Shown: positions 18,069 to 26,591, numbered from the stretch's first letter. The stretch is 59,483 bases of DNA from Candidatus Rokuibacteriota bacterium (GCA_016184125.1 JACPDG010000065.1:1-59483), one strand, 5' to 3'. Numbers and translations are program-made. Notes: a model not told the origin generated them from the letters alone.

Positions 18069-18839
18069 TCAGGCCTCCGCCCCGCCCGCCGCGGCATCCG
18101 CGTCCACGTCGCCCTCCCCGAGATACAGGCGCTTGACGCGCTCGTCGGCGAGCAGGTCGGCCGCGCGGCCCTGGAACGCGACGCGTCCCATGCTGAGCAC
18201 GTAGCCGAGGTCGGAGACCTCGAGCGCCCGCGACGCCTTCTGCTCCACCATGGCCACCGTCAGCCCCGTCTGCTTCAGCTCGACCAGCTTCGAGAACACG
18301 AGCCCGACGTACTTCGGCGACAGGCCCAGCGACGGCTCATCGAGCAGCACGATGTCCGGCGTGGTCATCAACGCGCGTCCGACCGCCAGCATCTGCTGCT
18401 CGCCGCCGCTCATCGTGCCGGCCAGCTGCCGGCGCCGGTCCGCGAGCACCGGGAAGAGATGGAGCACGCGGTCGAGCGCCTCGCGCACGCGTGCCGGCTG
18501 GCGCCGGTGCACGAACGCGCCGACCTCGAGGTTCTCCAGCACGGTCATGGTCGGGAACACGATGCGGCCCTGCGGGACGTACGCGAGCCCGCGCCCGACC
18601 CTCAGGTGCGCCGCTTCGCGCGTGATGCGCGCCGACTTCAGGAAGATGTCGCCTTCCCAGGGGCGGAGCAGGCCCATGAGCGCCTTGAGCACCGTCGACT
18701 TGCCCGCCCCGTTCGGGCCGATGATCGAGGTGAGCACGCCCGGGTGGATCGCGAGGTCGACCCCGCGCACGATCGGGATCTCGTCGTACCCGGTGACCAG
18801 GCCTCGGGTCTCGAGCACGGCGGCGTTCGCAGTCGTCAT
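18069..18839 (-). CDS. livF: LIV-type ABC transporter ATPase LivF (cluster C)
   Basis: ATPase of 256 residues with Walker A GPNGAGKST, signature MSGGEQQMLAVGRAL, Walker B IVLLDEP and MVEQKASRAL; Lys replaces the Asn usual after EQ. ATG 18839 gives MTTANAAVLETRGLVTGY. The C-terminus has an acidic, alanine-rich extension. In cluster C it follows the binding protein rather than livG, and a strong hairpin lies before it. Confidence 0.92.
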   Translation of the reverse strand: MTTANAAVLETRGLVTGYDEIPIVRGVDLAIHPGVLTSIIGPNGAGKSTVLKALMGLLRPWEGDIFLKSARITREAAHLRVGRGLAYVPQGRIVFPTMTVLENLEVGAFVHRRQPARVREALDRVLHLFPVLADRRRQLAGTMSGGEQQMLAVGRALMTTPDIVLLDEPSLGLSPKYVGLVFSKLVELKQTGLTVAMVEQKASRALEVSDLGYVLSMGRVAFQGRAADLLADERVKRLYLGEGDVDADAAAGGAEA

Positions 18840-18845
18840 CGCGTG

Positions 18846-18876
18846 GCTCCCGGCGGGCCGACGGCCCGCCGGGAGC
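18846..18876 (-). other. Perfect intercistronic hairpin between binding-protein gene and livF
   Basis: Arms GCTCCCGGCGGGCC (18846-18859) and GGCCCGCCGGGAGC (18863-18876) form a perfect 14-bp stem with a 3-nt loop. There is no T-run on either strand. Its place just after a binding-protein gene matches the hairpin at 8692-8718 and suggests 3'-end protection of the binding-protein message. Confidence 0.65.
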
Positions 18877-18889
18877 ATCCTCGTTCGGC

Positions 18890-20098
18890 TCAGCGAGCGT
18901 TCCAGCCGGGCATCGGCAACACGGCGTCGGCCGTCTTCTGGCTGAACGGCCACACGATCTCGCGATGGCCCTTCAGCACCTGCACGATGAGGCCCTTCTT
19001 CGCGGTCTGCGCCCCGGTCTCGCTCACCGCGTAGGGCCCGAACGGGGTCTCGGTCTTCAGCGACCGGAGGGTCGCGGCGAGCTTGTCCTGATCGAGGCCG
19101 CCCGCCTTCGTCACCGCCTCTTCGAGGACGAGGAGGCCGCCGTAGCCGAGGGCCGCGTAGTAGCCCGGCGCGTAGTCGTACTTCGCCTTGAACTTCTTGA
19201 CGAACTCCGGGTTGCCCTTCGTCGGCAGCGTCGGCTCGTACAGCGACATCCCGAGCGCGTACTCGGCGTCCTTGCCGGTCGCCTTGAGGAAGTCCTCCTG
19301 CGACACGCCGTTGTGGACGAACATCTTCGGCAGGTAGTTCGTGGCCTTCATCTGCCGGATCATCTCGATCGCCTCGGGCGGGTAGCCGACGGAGACCCAG
19401 ATGTCGGGCTGGATGTCCCGCGCGCGGGCGATGTACGAGGCGAAGTCCGTCGTGGCCGCCGGGAAGTACTCGACCATCTTGACCTCGATGCCGTTCTCCG
19501 GCGCCCACCGGCGGACCGCCTTCTCCATGTCGCGCGCCGCGGCGTAGTCGCGCGCCACGAACACGAGGCTCTTGTAGCCCGCCTTCTTCGCGAGCGGGAA
19601 GGTGCCCTCGACGTAGTACGGGACGGGAGTCACGACCTGGAAGATGTACTTGAACCCGCGCTGGTGGATCGACTCCGAGGCGCCCGCGATGTTGACCATC
19701 ACCATCCGGTGCTTCTCGCTCACGGCGCTCGCCGTCGACGTGCCCGCCGTGCCGAACGGCGACAGCAGCAGGTCGACCTTGTCGCTCGTGATCAGCCGTT
19801 CGGTGAGCCGCGCGGCGGTGCCGGCGTCGCTGCGGTCGTCGTAGATCTGGAATTTCACCGGCCGCCCGAGCAGCCCGCCCCGCGCGTTCACCTCCTCGAG
19901 CCACAGATCGTAGGCGCGCTTGACGTGCGCCGCCGAGTCGGCGAGGTTGCCGGTGAGCGCGATCGCCGCGCCGATCACGACCGGCTTCTGCGCGGCGACG
20001 GGCGTGACGCCGCTCGCGAGGAGCCCGCTGATCGCGAGCAAAGCGATGGCAGCGCCGATCGTGTTTCGCGTTCCGAGCTTCGTCCGAAGTCGCTTCAT
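18890..20098 (-). CDS. LIV-type ABC transporter substrate-binding protein (cluster C)
   Basis: Periplasmic HAAT-family binding protein, 402 residues. Basic N-terminus MKRLRTKLG, a hydrophobic core and a cleavage region near PVAAQKP make a signal peptide; the mature part starts KPVVIGAAIALTGNLAD. AAGGAGGGACAC precedes the ATG. The SPFGTAGTSTASAVSEKH segment is the usual ligand loop. It is transcribed after the HMG-CoA-lyase-like gene and before livF. Confidence 0.92.
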   Translation of the reverse strand: MKRLRTKLGTRNTIGAAIALLAISGLLASGVTPVAAQKPVVIGAAIALTGNLADSAAHVKRAYDLWLEEVNARGGLLGRPVKFQIYDDRSDAGTAARLTERLITSDKVDLLLSPFGTAGTSTASAVSEKHRMVMVNIAGASESIHQRGFKYIFQVVTPVPYYVEGTFPLAKKAGYKSLVFVARDYAAARDMEKAVRRWAPENGIEVKMVEYFPAATTDFASYIARARDIQPDIWVSVGYPPEAIEMIRQMKATNYLPKMFVHNGVSQEDFLKATGKDAEYALGMSLYEPTLPTKGNPEFVKKFKAKYDYAPGYYAALGYGGLLVLEEAVTKAGGLDQDKLAATLRSLKTETPFGPYAVSETGAQTAKKGLIVQVLKGHREIVWPFSQKTADAVLPMPGWNAR

Positions 20099-20160
20099 GT
20101 GTCCCTCCTTGGCGTTCTCGAGTGGCTCGCAGTGGTCACCCTGGCCTGGATCGTCCATCG

Positions 20161-21117
20161 CTAACGCGGGTGCTGGCGCGGGCTCGCGCGGCCGCGCTCC
20201 ATCACGTCCTCGCGCGTGCCGCACCGGCTCGCGTAGCTCGCCGGCTGGATGCCGAGGATCGCGCTGACGTCGTGCGCGGCCGCGATCGCCTCCCGCGTCT
20301 CCATTCCCGTGTCGACGCCCATCTCGTTCAGCAGGTGCACGATGTCCTCGGTGGCGAGGTTGCCGACCGAGCCCATGCTCGTCGGCATGACGATGCCGCC
20401 CCCGATGCCGCAGATGGAGCCCTCGATGCTGCTGGCACCGCCGTCGAGCGCCGCCACGATGTTGGCGGCACCGAACCCGGCGATGTTGTGCACGTGGAAG
20501 CCCACCTCGGCCTCGGGCCAGCGGTCGCGGATGCGCCCGAAGACGGCGTTGACGTGCCGGGGGTCCTCCATCCCGAGGCTGCCTGCGAGGTAGAAGCGGC
20601 GGATGCCTCGCTCCCAGAGCTTCGCGAAGACGGCGAGCGTCCGCTCCTCCGGGATGCGGCCCTCGTAGGGACAGAAGAATGACATGCCCATCGCCATCAC
20701 GAACCGCGCACCGGCCCGGCTCGCGATCTCGAGGGCCGCGGCCGCCTGGTCGATCGCCTCGTCCACCGACATGTTCTGGTTCTTCCGGCAGTACGTCTCG
20801 CTCACGGTCAGCAGGCCGAGCATCTCGTCCACGGTGGACTCGGCGGCGCGCGCCGCGCCCTTCGCGTTCGGCACGAGCGCGCGGTAGATCGTGCCCGGAC
20901 GCCGCGTGATCTTCGCCATGACGTCCTCGGCATCCCTCAGGTTCGGGATGACGCGCGGATGCGCGAAGCCGGTCACCTCGATGACCGGGAAGCCGGCCTC
21001 GCTCAGGCGATCGACCATGGCGACCTTCCGCTCCGTCGGGATCCACGTGTCGAGGCTCTGGAGCCCGTCGCGCGGCCCCACCTCGACGACGGTCGCGCGC
21101 TTCGGCAGGTTCAGCAT
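20161..21117 (-). CDS. HMG-CoA lyase-like protein lacking the catalytic cysteine
   Basis: TIM-barrel enzyme of the HMGL-like family, 318 residues, like hydroxymethylglutaryl-CoA lyases that split HMG-CoA into acetyl-CoA and acetoacetate. Metal positions look intact: Asp17 in EVGPRDGLQ, His208 and His210 in GFHVHN, Asn253 in VGNLATED. The G-loop reads SICGIGGGIVMP, whereas true HMG-CoA lyases have GLGGCPYA there, so the catalytic Cys position is Gly241; the only nearby Cys is Cys236. The substrate may be another acyl-CoA or alpha-hydroxy acid. AAGGAGA precedes ATG 21117. It is embedded in transporter cluster C, 28 bp after livG. Confidence 0.8.
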   Translation of the reverse strand: MLNLPKRATVVEVGPRDGLQSLDTWIPTERKVAMVDRLSEAGFPVIEVTGFAHPRVIPNLRDAEDVMAKITRRPGTIYRALVPNAKGAARAAESTVDEMLGLLTVSETYCRKNQNMSVDEAIDQAAAALEIASRAGARFVMAMGMSFFCPYEGRIPEERTLAVFAKLWERGIRRFYLAGSLGMEDPRHVNAVFGRIRDRWPEAEVGFHVHNIAGFGAANIVAALDGGASSIEGSICGIGGGIVMPTSMGSVGNLATEDIVHLLNEMGVDTGMETREAIAAAHDVSAILGIQPASYASRCGTREDVMERGRASPRQHPR

Positions 21118-21145
21118 CGTCTCTCCTTGGGTGGTCCCCCCATGA

Positions 21146-21871
21146 TCAGAAATACGCGGCGAGCACGCGCGGGTCACGCCGGATCGCGTCCGGCGGTCCC
21201 TCGGCGATGAGCTCGCCGGTGTCCATGGCCAGCACGGTGTCGCACACGTCGAGCAGGAGCCGCATCTCGTGGTCGATCAGGAACAGCGTGACGCCCTGGT
21301 CGCGCAGGCGCTTGAGATAGCCGAGGATGCGGTTCTGCAGGCGCGGGTTGATCCCCGCGAACGGCTCGTCGAGGAGCAGCAGCTTCGGGTCGAACATGAG
21401 GGCGCGGGCGATCTCGGCGAGCTTGCGCTGGCCGTACGACAGCGTGCCCGCGAGCGCGTGCTCCAGCGCCCGGACCTCGACGAGATCCAGCAGCTCCTGC
21501 GCGCGCCTGACCGCGTTCACATCGGACCGCCCGTGCGCGACCGCGACGAGGTTCTCGAGCACGGTCATCTCGCGGAACAGCCGGGTGATCTGGAACGTCC
21601 GGGCCAGTCCCATCGCGCAGATCTCGGACGGCGCCCGGCCGTCGATGCGCTCTCCCGCGAGCTCGATCCGTCCCGCGTCCGGCCGCTCGGTGCCCGCGAT
21701 GCAGTTGAACAGCGTCGTCTTGCCCGACCCGTTGGGACCGATGAGTCCCGTGATGCTGCCCGCGACGACCTTGCAGCTGGCGTGGTTCACGGCGGTGAGC
21801 CCGCCGAAGCGCTTCACGACGCCCTCGACGACGAGGATCGCGGCCGACTTCGACGTGGGGGGCCCCGACAT
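21146..21871 (-). CDS. livG: LIV-type ABC transporter ATPase LivG (cluster C), start codon inside a repeat element
   Basis: ATPase of 241 residues: Walker A GPNGSGKTT, signature LSYGQRKLAEIARAL, Walker B LLLLDEP and LIDHEMRLLL. ATG 21871 lies within the outer hairpin of element R2, so the residues just after the start (MSGPP) are element-encoded before the normal LivG sequence ILVVEGVVKRFGG. No good alternative start exists between them; the reading frame also runs upstream through the element without a stop. The element may therefore have replaced the original start. Confidence 0.9.
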   Translation of the reverse strand: MSGPPTSKSAAILVVEGVVKRFGGLTAVNHASCKVVAGSITGLIGPNGSGKTTLFNCIAGTERPDAGRIELAGERIDGRAPSEICAMGLARTFQITRLFREMTVLENLVAVAHGRSDVNAVRRAQELLDLVEVRALEHALAGTLSYGQRKLAEIARALMFDPKLLLLDEPFAGINPRLQNRILGYLKRLRDQGVTLFLIDHEMRLLLDVCDTVLAMDTGELIAEGPPDAIRRDPRVLAAYF

Positions 21872-21940
21872 GGCCCCCCACACCCCGCCCCACACCCCCC
21901 CGCGCTCGGCAGCGCCCCGGGACACCCGGGGCGCTCCTCG
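21855..21940 (+). repeat. Palindromic element copy R2
   Basis: Composite element between livM and livG of cluster C. Outer hairpin GGGGGGCCCC...GGCCCCCC, a C-rich linker extended here by an extra CCCCGCCCCACA, CGCGCTCGGCAGC, then inner hairpin arms GCGCCCCGGG and CCCGGGGCGC, then TCCTCG. The tail with the TTCACGGGCTC box is missing. It contains the livG start codon. Confidence 0.85.
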
Positions 21941-21959
21941 GGTCTCCTCCAGCACCGTC

Positions 21960-22931
21960 CTACGCCTCCACCGGTTCCGCCGGGGGCGGCGTCCGGGCCG
22001 CGATCCTGCGCAGCGTCGGGCGGCCGGCCGGGAGCCATCCGCGTCGCGTGACGAGCGCCATCACGCCCCGCGGCATGATCAGGATCACCGCCGCAATGAC
22101 GACGCCGACCGCGCCGAGATAGATCTGCGGGAACTGTGCCCAGAGCACCTCGTAGAGGACCGAGAGCACGACGGCACCGAGCAGCGGTCCCAGCACCGTT
22201 CCCATGCCACCGAACAGGACCATCGCGATCGTGGTGAGCTCCGTCGCCGGCGAGAACGCGGTCGGCGGGTCGATGAACGACAGGTAGACGGCATAGAGCG
22301 CTCCGCAGGCGCCGGGCGCGATGGCCGACAGGGCGAATGCCGTCACCTTGAGTCGCGTGGTCTTGACGCCGAGCGCCTCGGCCGCGTCCTCGTCCTCGCG
22401 GATCGCGAGCAGCTGCAGGCCGAAGCGGGAGTTGTCGAGCCGGTACGTGAGCGCGACCATCGCCACCGCGACCAGCAGGAGCGCGTAGTAGACCGGCCGG
22501 AGGTCGTACGCCGGCGGCAGGTAGAGGCCCGTCCCGCCCTGCGTCAGGTCCGACCAGCCGAACGCGACCGCCTCGAAGACGCGGGCGAGGCCGAACATCC
22601 CGATCGCGAAGAACGAGCCGCGCAGGCGCAGCATCGCGACGCCGAGCGGCAGCGCGAGCAGCAGGGCGACCGCGCCGCCGGCAAGCGCCGCGGCGGGCCA
22701 CGGCAAGCCCGCCTTCAGCGTGAGCAACGTGGACGTGTACGCGCCGATGCCGAAGAAGCTCGTGTGGCCGAACGACGTGTAGCCGGTGTAGCCGCTGATC
22801 ACGTTCCACGAGTACGCGAGGATGACGAACGTCAGGAGCTGGACGGTGAACGACAGCCCGTACGACGCCGTGACGAACGGGATCAGCGCCGCCGCCACGA
22901 TCGCGAGCACGGCGACCACCCGGACGATCAC
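21960..22931 (-). CDS. livM: LIV-type ABC transporter permease LivM (cluster C)
   Basis: Permease of 323 residues with the LivM signature GYTGYTSFGHTSFFGIGAYT and the coupling loop AIREDEDAAEALGV. Hydrophobic throughout with a polar C-terminal tail (RTPPPAEPVEA). It starts in an ATGA overlap with the broken livH and is separated from livG by the 88-bp gap that holds element R2. Confidence 0.92.
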   Translation of the reverse strand: MIVRVVAVLAIVAAALIPFVTASYGLSFTVQLLTFVILAYSWNVISGYTGYTSFGHTSFFGIGAYTSTLLTLKAGLPWPAAALAGGAVALLLALPLGVAMLRLRGSFFAIGMFGLARVFEAVAFGWSDLTQGGTGLYLPPAYDLRPVYYALLLVAVAMVALTYRLDNSRFGLQLLAIREDEDAAEALGVKTTRLKVTAFALSAIAPGACGALYAVYLSFIDPPTAFSPATELTTIAMVLFGGMGTVLGPLLGAVVLSVLYEVLWAQFPQIYLGAVGVVIAAVILIMPRGVMALVTRRGWLPAGRPTLRRIAARTPPPAEPVEA

Positions 22932-23664
22932 GCCCGCACCGTCACGCCGAGGAGCCCGGACGGCCGGAACAGCAGGAACCCGATCATCAGCAGGTACAGC
23001 AGCGCGGTCGCGAACGTCTGGCCGAGCAGGTAGCCCCCGGCGACCTCCACGATGCCGATGGCGAGCGCGCCGGCGAACGCGCCAGCGCGAAGGTGAGGCA
23101 CCGGATCTGCGCCGCGGGGATGCCGGACACCGTCGCGATCTCGGGCTGCTCGCTGACCGCGCGCACGGCCTTGCCGACCATCGTGCGACTCAGGAACAGG
23201 TACACGAGCAGCGTGAGGACGAGCGCGATGAGGAAGGCCGCGACCCGCGCCTGCGAGAGGCTGAAGCCCGCGACGCCGATGAACCCCGAGAACACGCCCG
23301 GCATGCCCTGGTACCCGCCGCCCCAGATCAGCAGCCCGGCGTTCACGAACACCGTCGACGCGCTGTAGGTGAGCAGGAGCGACATGATCGGCGGGCCGTT
23401 GACCACGCGCTCGATCAGCGTGGCCTGCAGGATCGCGCCGAAGATGCCGAGCGCGGCGGCGACGAGGACCAGCGCCAGGAGGAACGGCACGCCGGCACCG
23501 ATGACGAGCGACACGGCGAGGAGCGCACCGAACGCGAGGAACTCGCCGTGCGCGAAGTTGATGACGCGCATGACGCCGAAGATCAGGTTGAGCCCGCACG
23601 CCATGAGGGCATACAGGCCCCCGAGGAGGACCCCGTTGAGCAGCAGCTCGAGCGCCGTTCTCAC
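22928..23664 (-). pseudogene. livH: LivH permease with internal deletion and frameshift (cluster C)
   Basis: Reading from GTG 23664, frame one gives a normal LivH N-terminal two-thirds, including IFGVMRVINFAHGEF and IPAAQIRCLTFALA, then runs off. The conserved C-terminal helices (GALAIGIVEVAGGYLLG and LFRPSGLLGVTVRA) lie in another frame, so the frames switch near 23080. Compared with intact LivH (about 290 codons) this locus has room for about 245, so about 45 codons are missing as well as the frame change. The start overlaps the CoA-transferase stop (GTGA). With livM, livG, livF and a binding protein intact, cluster C may be inactive or may borrow a permease. Confidence 0.8.
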
Positions 23665-24869
23665 GCGGCGTCGAGCGGGAGGCCGGCCGCGCGGAGCTCG
23701 TCCTCGCTGAAGCCGAGCTCGCCCACCAGCACGTCCCGGTTGTGCTCGCCGAGCGTCGGACCTGCCCGGCGGATCGCGCCCGGCGTGCGCGAGAACGTGC
23801 CGACGACGTTCTGCATGCGGAGCGGGCCACCGAGCTCGGGGTCGTTCACGGCCGTGATGTTCTGCCGCGCCGCGTAGTGCGGGTCCTCGAAGATCTGCGC
23901 GACGTTGTTGACCGGCGCGACCGCGGCCTCGTGCTTGTCGAAGCGCTGGAGCAGCTCGTCGAGATCGAACCGCTCGATCGCCCGCTGCATCGTCTCCTCG
24001 AGCTCGGTCACATGCTTCATCCGGACGCGGTTGTCGAGGAAGCGCGGATCGGTGATGAGGTGCGGCACGTCGAGCGCCCGGCAGATCCGCTCGAAGATCG
24101 ACTGCGCGCTGCCCGCGATCGAGACCCACTTGCCGTCGCGCGTCCGGAAGGTGTTGCGCGGCGCCGTGAACGGCAGCCGGCTGCCGTTGCGCTCCTGCAC
24201 GAGGCCGAGCTGGTCGTAGTTCACGACCTGCGGGCCGAGCAGCGTGAACAGCGGCTCGTAGATGGCCAGGTCGACGACCTGGCCCTTGCCGCCGCGCTTG
24301 ACGCGGTCGAAGAGCGCCACCATCGTCAGGAACGCCCCCGCCAGCCCCGTCGTCGAGTCCGCGAGGCCGAAGCCAGGCAGGAGCGGTGGGCGGTCCGGGT
24401 AGCCGGTGATGTAGGCGTAGCCCGCGAAGCCTTCCGCGAGCGTCCCGAACCCCGGCTTGTGCGAGTACGGCCCCGTCTGACCGAAGCCCGTGATCCGGGT
24501 CATCACGATCCCGGGGTTGATCGCGGACAGCACGTCGTAGCCGAGCCCCCAGCGCTCCAGCGTGCCCGGGCGGTAGTTCTCGACGACGACGTCGGCCGTC
24601 CGGACGAGCCGCTTGACGATCTCGACGCCGAGCGGCGTGCGGAGATCCGCCGTGATCGACTTCTTGTTGCGGTTGACGACCTTGTAGTAGAGCCCCACGC
24701 CGTCCTTGTTCTCGCCCCAGAAGCGCATCTCGTCGCCGCGCGACGGGTTCTCGACCTTCACCACCTCGGCGCCGTAGTCGCCGAGGAACATCGAGATCAT
24801 CGGGCCGGCGAGGAAGTTCGAGATGTCGGCGACCCTGACACCCTCGAGCGGCAGTGACGCGCCTGTCAT
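23661..24869 (-). CDS. CaiB/BaiF family III CoA-transferase
   Basis: 402-residue CoA-transferase with GVRVADISNFLAGPM, VVKVENPSRGDEMR, VENYRPGT and catalytic Asp171 in GFGLADSTTGLAG. It overlaps the CitE-like gene upstream (ATGA) and livH downstream (GTGA), so transport, CoA activation and lyase genes are translationally coupled. This supports a CoA-dependent degradation route for the imported acid. Confidence 0.93.
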   Translation of the reverse strand: MTGASLPLEGVRVADISNFLAGPMISMFLGDYGAEVVKVENPSRGDEMRFWGENKDGVGLYYKVVNRNKKSITADLRTPLGVEIVKRLVRTADVVVENYRPGTLERWGLGYDVLSAINPGIVMTRITGFGQTGPYSHKPGFGTLAEGFAGYAYITGYPDRPPLLPGFGLADSTTGLAGAFLTMVALFDRVKRGGKGQVVDLAIYEPLFTLLGPQVVNYDQLGLVQERNGSRLPFTAPRNTFRTRDGKWVSIAGSAQSIFERICRALDVPHLITDPRFLDNRVRMKHVTELEETMQRAIERFDLDELLQRFDKHEAAVAPVNNVAQIFEDPHYAARQNITAVNDPELGGPLRMQNVVGTFSRTPGAIRRAGPTLGEHNRDVLVGELGFSEDELRAAGLPLDAA

Positions 24870-25789
24870 GCGTGTCTCCCGGCCGGCGCCGTCGCGCCTG
24901 CGGCCCGGTCCTTCGCCTCGAACGCCTCCGCGAGCGCGATGATGCGCTCCGCCTTCTCCACGATCGGGTAGTCCACGAACACGCCGTCCACGGTGATCGA
25001 CGCGGATCCCTGCTTCTCCGCGGCGGCGAACGTCTCGAGGACCTTCCGGCAGAACGCGACCTCGTCGGCATCCGGCGCGAACGCGCGGTTCGCCGCCTCG
25101 ACCTGCGAGGGATGGATGAGGACCTTGCCCTGGTACCCGAGGGTGCGCGCCACGCGACAGTCGGCCACGAAGCCCTCCGCGTCGCGGACCGCGATGTAGG
25201 GACCGTCGATCGGACGCGGCCGGCCCGCCGCGCGCGCGTCGACCACCAGCTTCGCCCGCGCCCACGCGAGCTCCGTGCCCGCGAGCGACCAGCGAATCGC
25301 GGGCAGCTCGAGGTCGCGCGTGAAGTCGCCGCTGCCGAAGGCGATCGTCAGCACACGCGGGCTCGCGCCCGCGATCGCCGACGCCGCGAGCACGCCGCGC
25401 GCGGTCTCGACCAGCGGCAGCACGCGGACGCGGCCGGCGGCCAGCCCTTCCCGGCGCTCCGCGGCGGCGATCATCGCGTCGACGGCGACGACATCCTCGG
25501 GCGCCTCGGTCTTCGGCAGCACGATGACGTCGAGCCCCTCCGCGACGACGCCATCCACGTCACCGGCCGTGAGCCGCGTCCCGAGGCCGTTGACCCGCAC
25601 GCACACGAGCGGCCCGTGGATCTCGCGGACCGCGTCGCGGACCATCGGGCGGGTCGCCACCTTGTCGGCGTTCGGCACCGCGTCCTCGAGGTCGAGAATG
25701 ATCGCATCGGCGCCGAAGGACGCCACCTTCTTCACCTTTCGTGGCTCGTTCCCGGGAGCGAAGAGCATCGAGCGGAGCGCGGTCGTCAT
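24866..25789 (-). CDS. CitE-like CoA-ester lyase (HpcH/HpaI aldolase family)
   Basis: Predicted Mg-dependent lyase of the CitE/malyl-CoA lyase family, 307 residues, which cleaves beta-hydroxyacyl-CoA esters such as malyl-CoA or citramalyl-CoA. Visible motifs: RSMLFAPGNEPRKV at the start, ILDLEDAV with the metal-binding acid, VRVNGLGT, VLPKTEAPEDV with the substrate Lys, PLVETARGV with the metal Glu, AFGSGDFTRDL and the C-terminal IHPSQVEAANRAFAP. ATG 25789 follows GAGGGA. It is the first intact gene after the GntR regulator. The acyl group cannot be predicted. Confidence 0.88.
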   Translation of the reverse strand: MTTALRSMLFAPGNEPRKVKKVASFGADAIILDLEDAVPNADKVATRPMVRDAVREIHGPLVCVRVNGLGTRLTAGDVDGVVAEGLDVIVLPKTEAPEDVVAVDAMIAAAERREGLAAGRVRVLPLVETARGVLAASAIAGASPRVLTIAFGSGDFTRDLELPAIRWSLAGTELAWARAKLVVDARAAGRPRPIDGPYIAVRDAEGFVADCRVARTLGYQGKVLIHPSQVEAANRAFAPDADEVAFCRKVLETFAAAEKQGSASITVDGVFVDYPIVEKAERIIALAEAFEAKDRAAGATAPAGRHA

Positions 25790-25802
25790 CGACTGTCCCT
25801 CG

Positions 25803-25913
25803 TCATTGTCGTGGGTCCTTCGGGTCGTGGGCGTCATCGGCCGTGACCGCCTTGGCGAGACGCGCCGCCTGATGCCCGGGCGTGAGCAGCAGCGACCGGC
25901 GAGCGAACGTCAC
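25803..25913 (-). pseudogene. 5' stub of a second CitE-like gene
   Basis: 36 codons starting with GTG 25913 in a GTGA overlap with the GntR stop. The sequence FARRSLLLTPGHQAARLAKAV is the typical first block of CitE proteins, but it stops before the ILDLED motif. The intact CitE gene starts 13 bp downstream. It looks like the remains of a paralog lost by deletion. Confidence 0.6.
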
Positions 25914-26587
25914 TCGAGCCCTCCGAGCGTCTCCGCGCGGATCTGACGCAGGTGCTGTCGCATCACGGCCTCTGCCCGCTCCGGCTCGCCGGTCTCGAGC
26001 GCATCGAGGACCTTCAGGTGCTCCTCGCACGTCACGCGCGCACGGCGCACCGCCGCCTCACCCGACGTGCGGATGTAGAGCTGGCGTCCGCCCTCGATGC
26101 GGCCGCGGATGCCCTCGAGCATGCGCGCGAGCGTGCGGTTGCCGGACGCCTCGACGACGATCGCGTGGAACTCGACGCCCCGCTTGTCGATCTGGCCGAG
26201 CGTGGCCTCCGAGAGCGTGTCGAGGTACTCCAGCCACTGCTTCCGAACCTCCGCGATCGTGCCGCGCGAGATACGCGAGGCGGCGAGCGCCGCGGCGGCG
26301 CCCTCGAGCGCCTCGCGGACGATCAGGATCTCCTGGATCTCCTGCACGCTCAGGATGCGGACGATCGCGCCGCGGCGCGCCAGGATCGCCGTCAGGCCCT
26401 CCTCCTGCAGGCGCATGAGCGCCTCGCGGACCGGCGTGCGGCTGATGCCGAACGTCCTGCCGAGGGCGGCCTCGGACAGCGTGGTGCCCGGCGGGTACTC
26501 GCCCGAGAGGATGCGACGGCGGATCGCCTCGTATGCGACGTTGCGCCGGAGCTTCCCGGCGCCGGCCGTACGGCGTGCCTGCGGCAT
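25910..26587 (-). CDS. GntR-family (FadR-type) transcriptional regulator
   Basis: 225-residue regulator. Residues about 15-75 form the winged helix-turn-helix: AYEAIRRRILSGEYPPGTTL then LGRTFGISRTPVREALMRLQ. Residues about 95-215 form an all-helical FCD-type effector domain with FHAIVVEASGN and the late EHLKVLDAL, which carries a metal/ligand His. It sits at the head of the CitE/CoA-transferase/cluster C block and has a perfect palindrome at its own promoter, so it likely regulates itself and these genes in response to an acid or CoA-ester intermediate. Confidence 0.9.
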   Translation of the reverse strand: MPQARRTAGAGKLRRNVAYEAIRRRILSGEYPPGTTLSEAALGRTFGISRTPVREALMRLQEEGLTAILARRGAIVRILSVQEIQEILIVREALEGAAAALAASRISRGTIAEVRKQWLEYLDTLSEATLGQIDKRGVEFHAIVVEASGNRTLARMLEGIRGRIEGGRQLYIRTSGEAAVRRARVTCEEHLKVLDALETGEPERAEAVMRQHLRQIRAETLGGLE

Positions 26588-26591
26588 TCGA

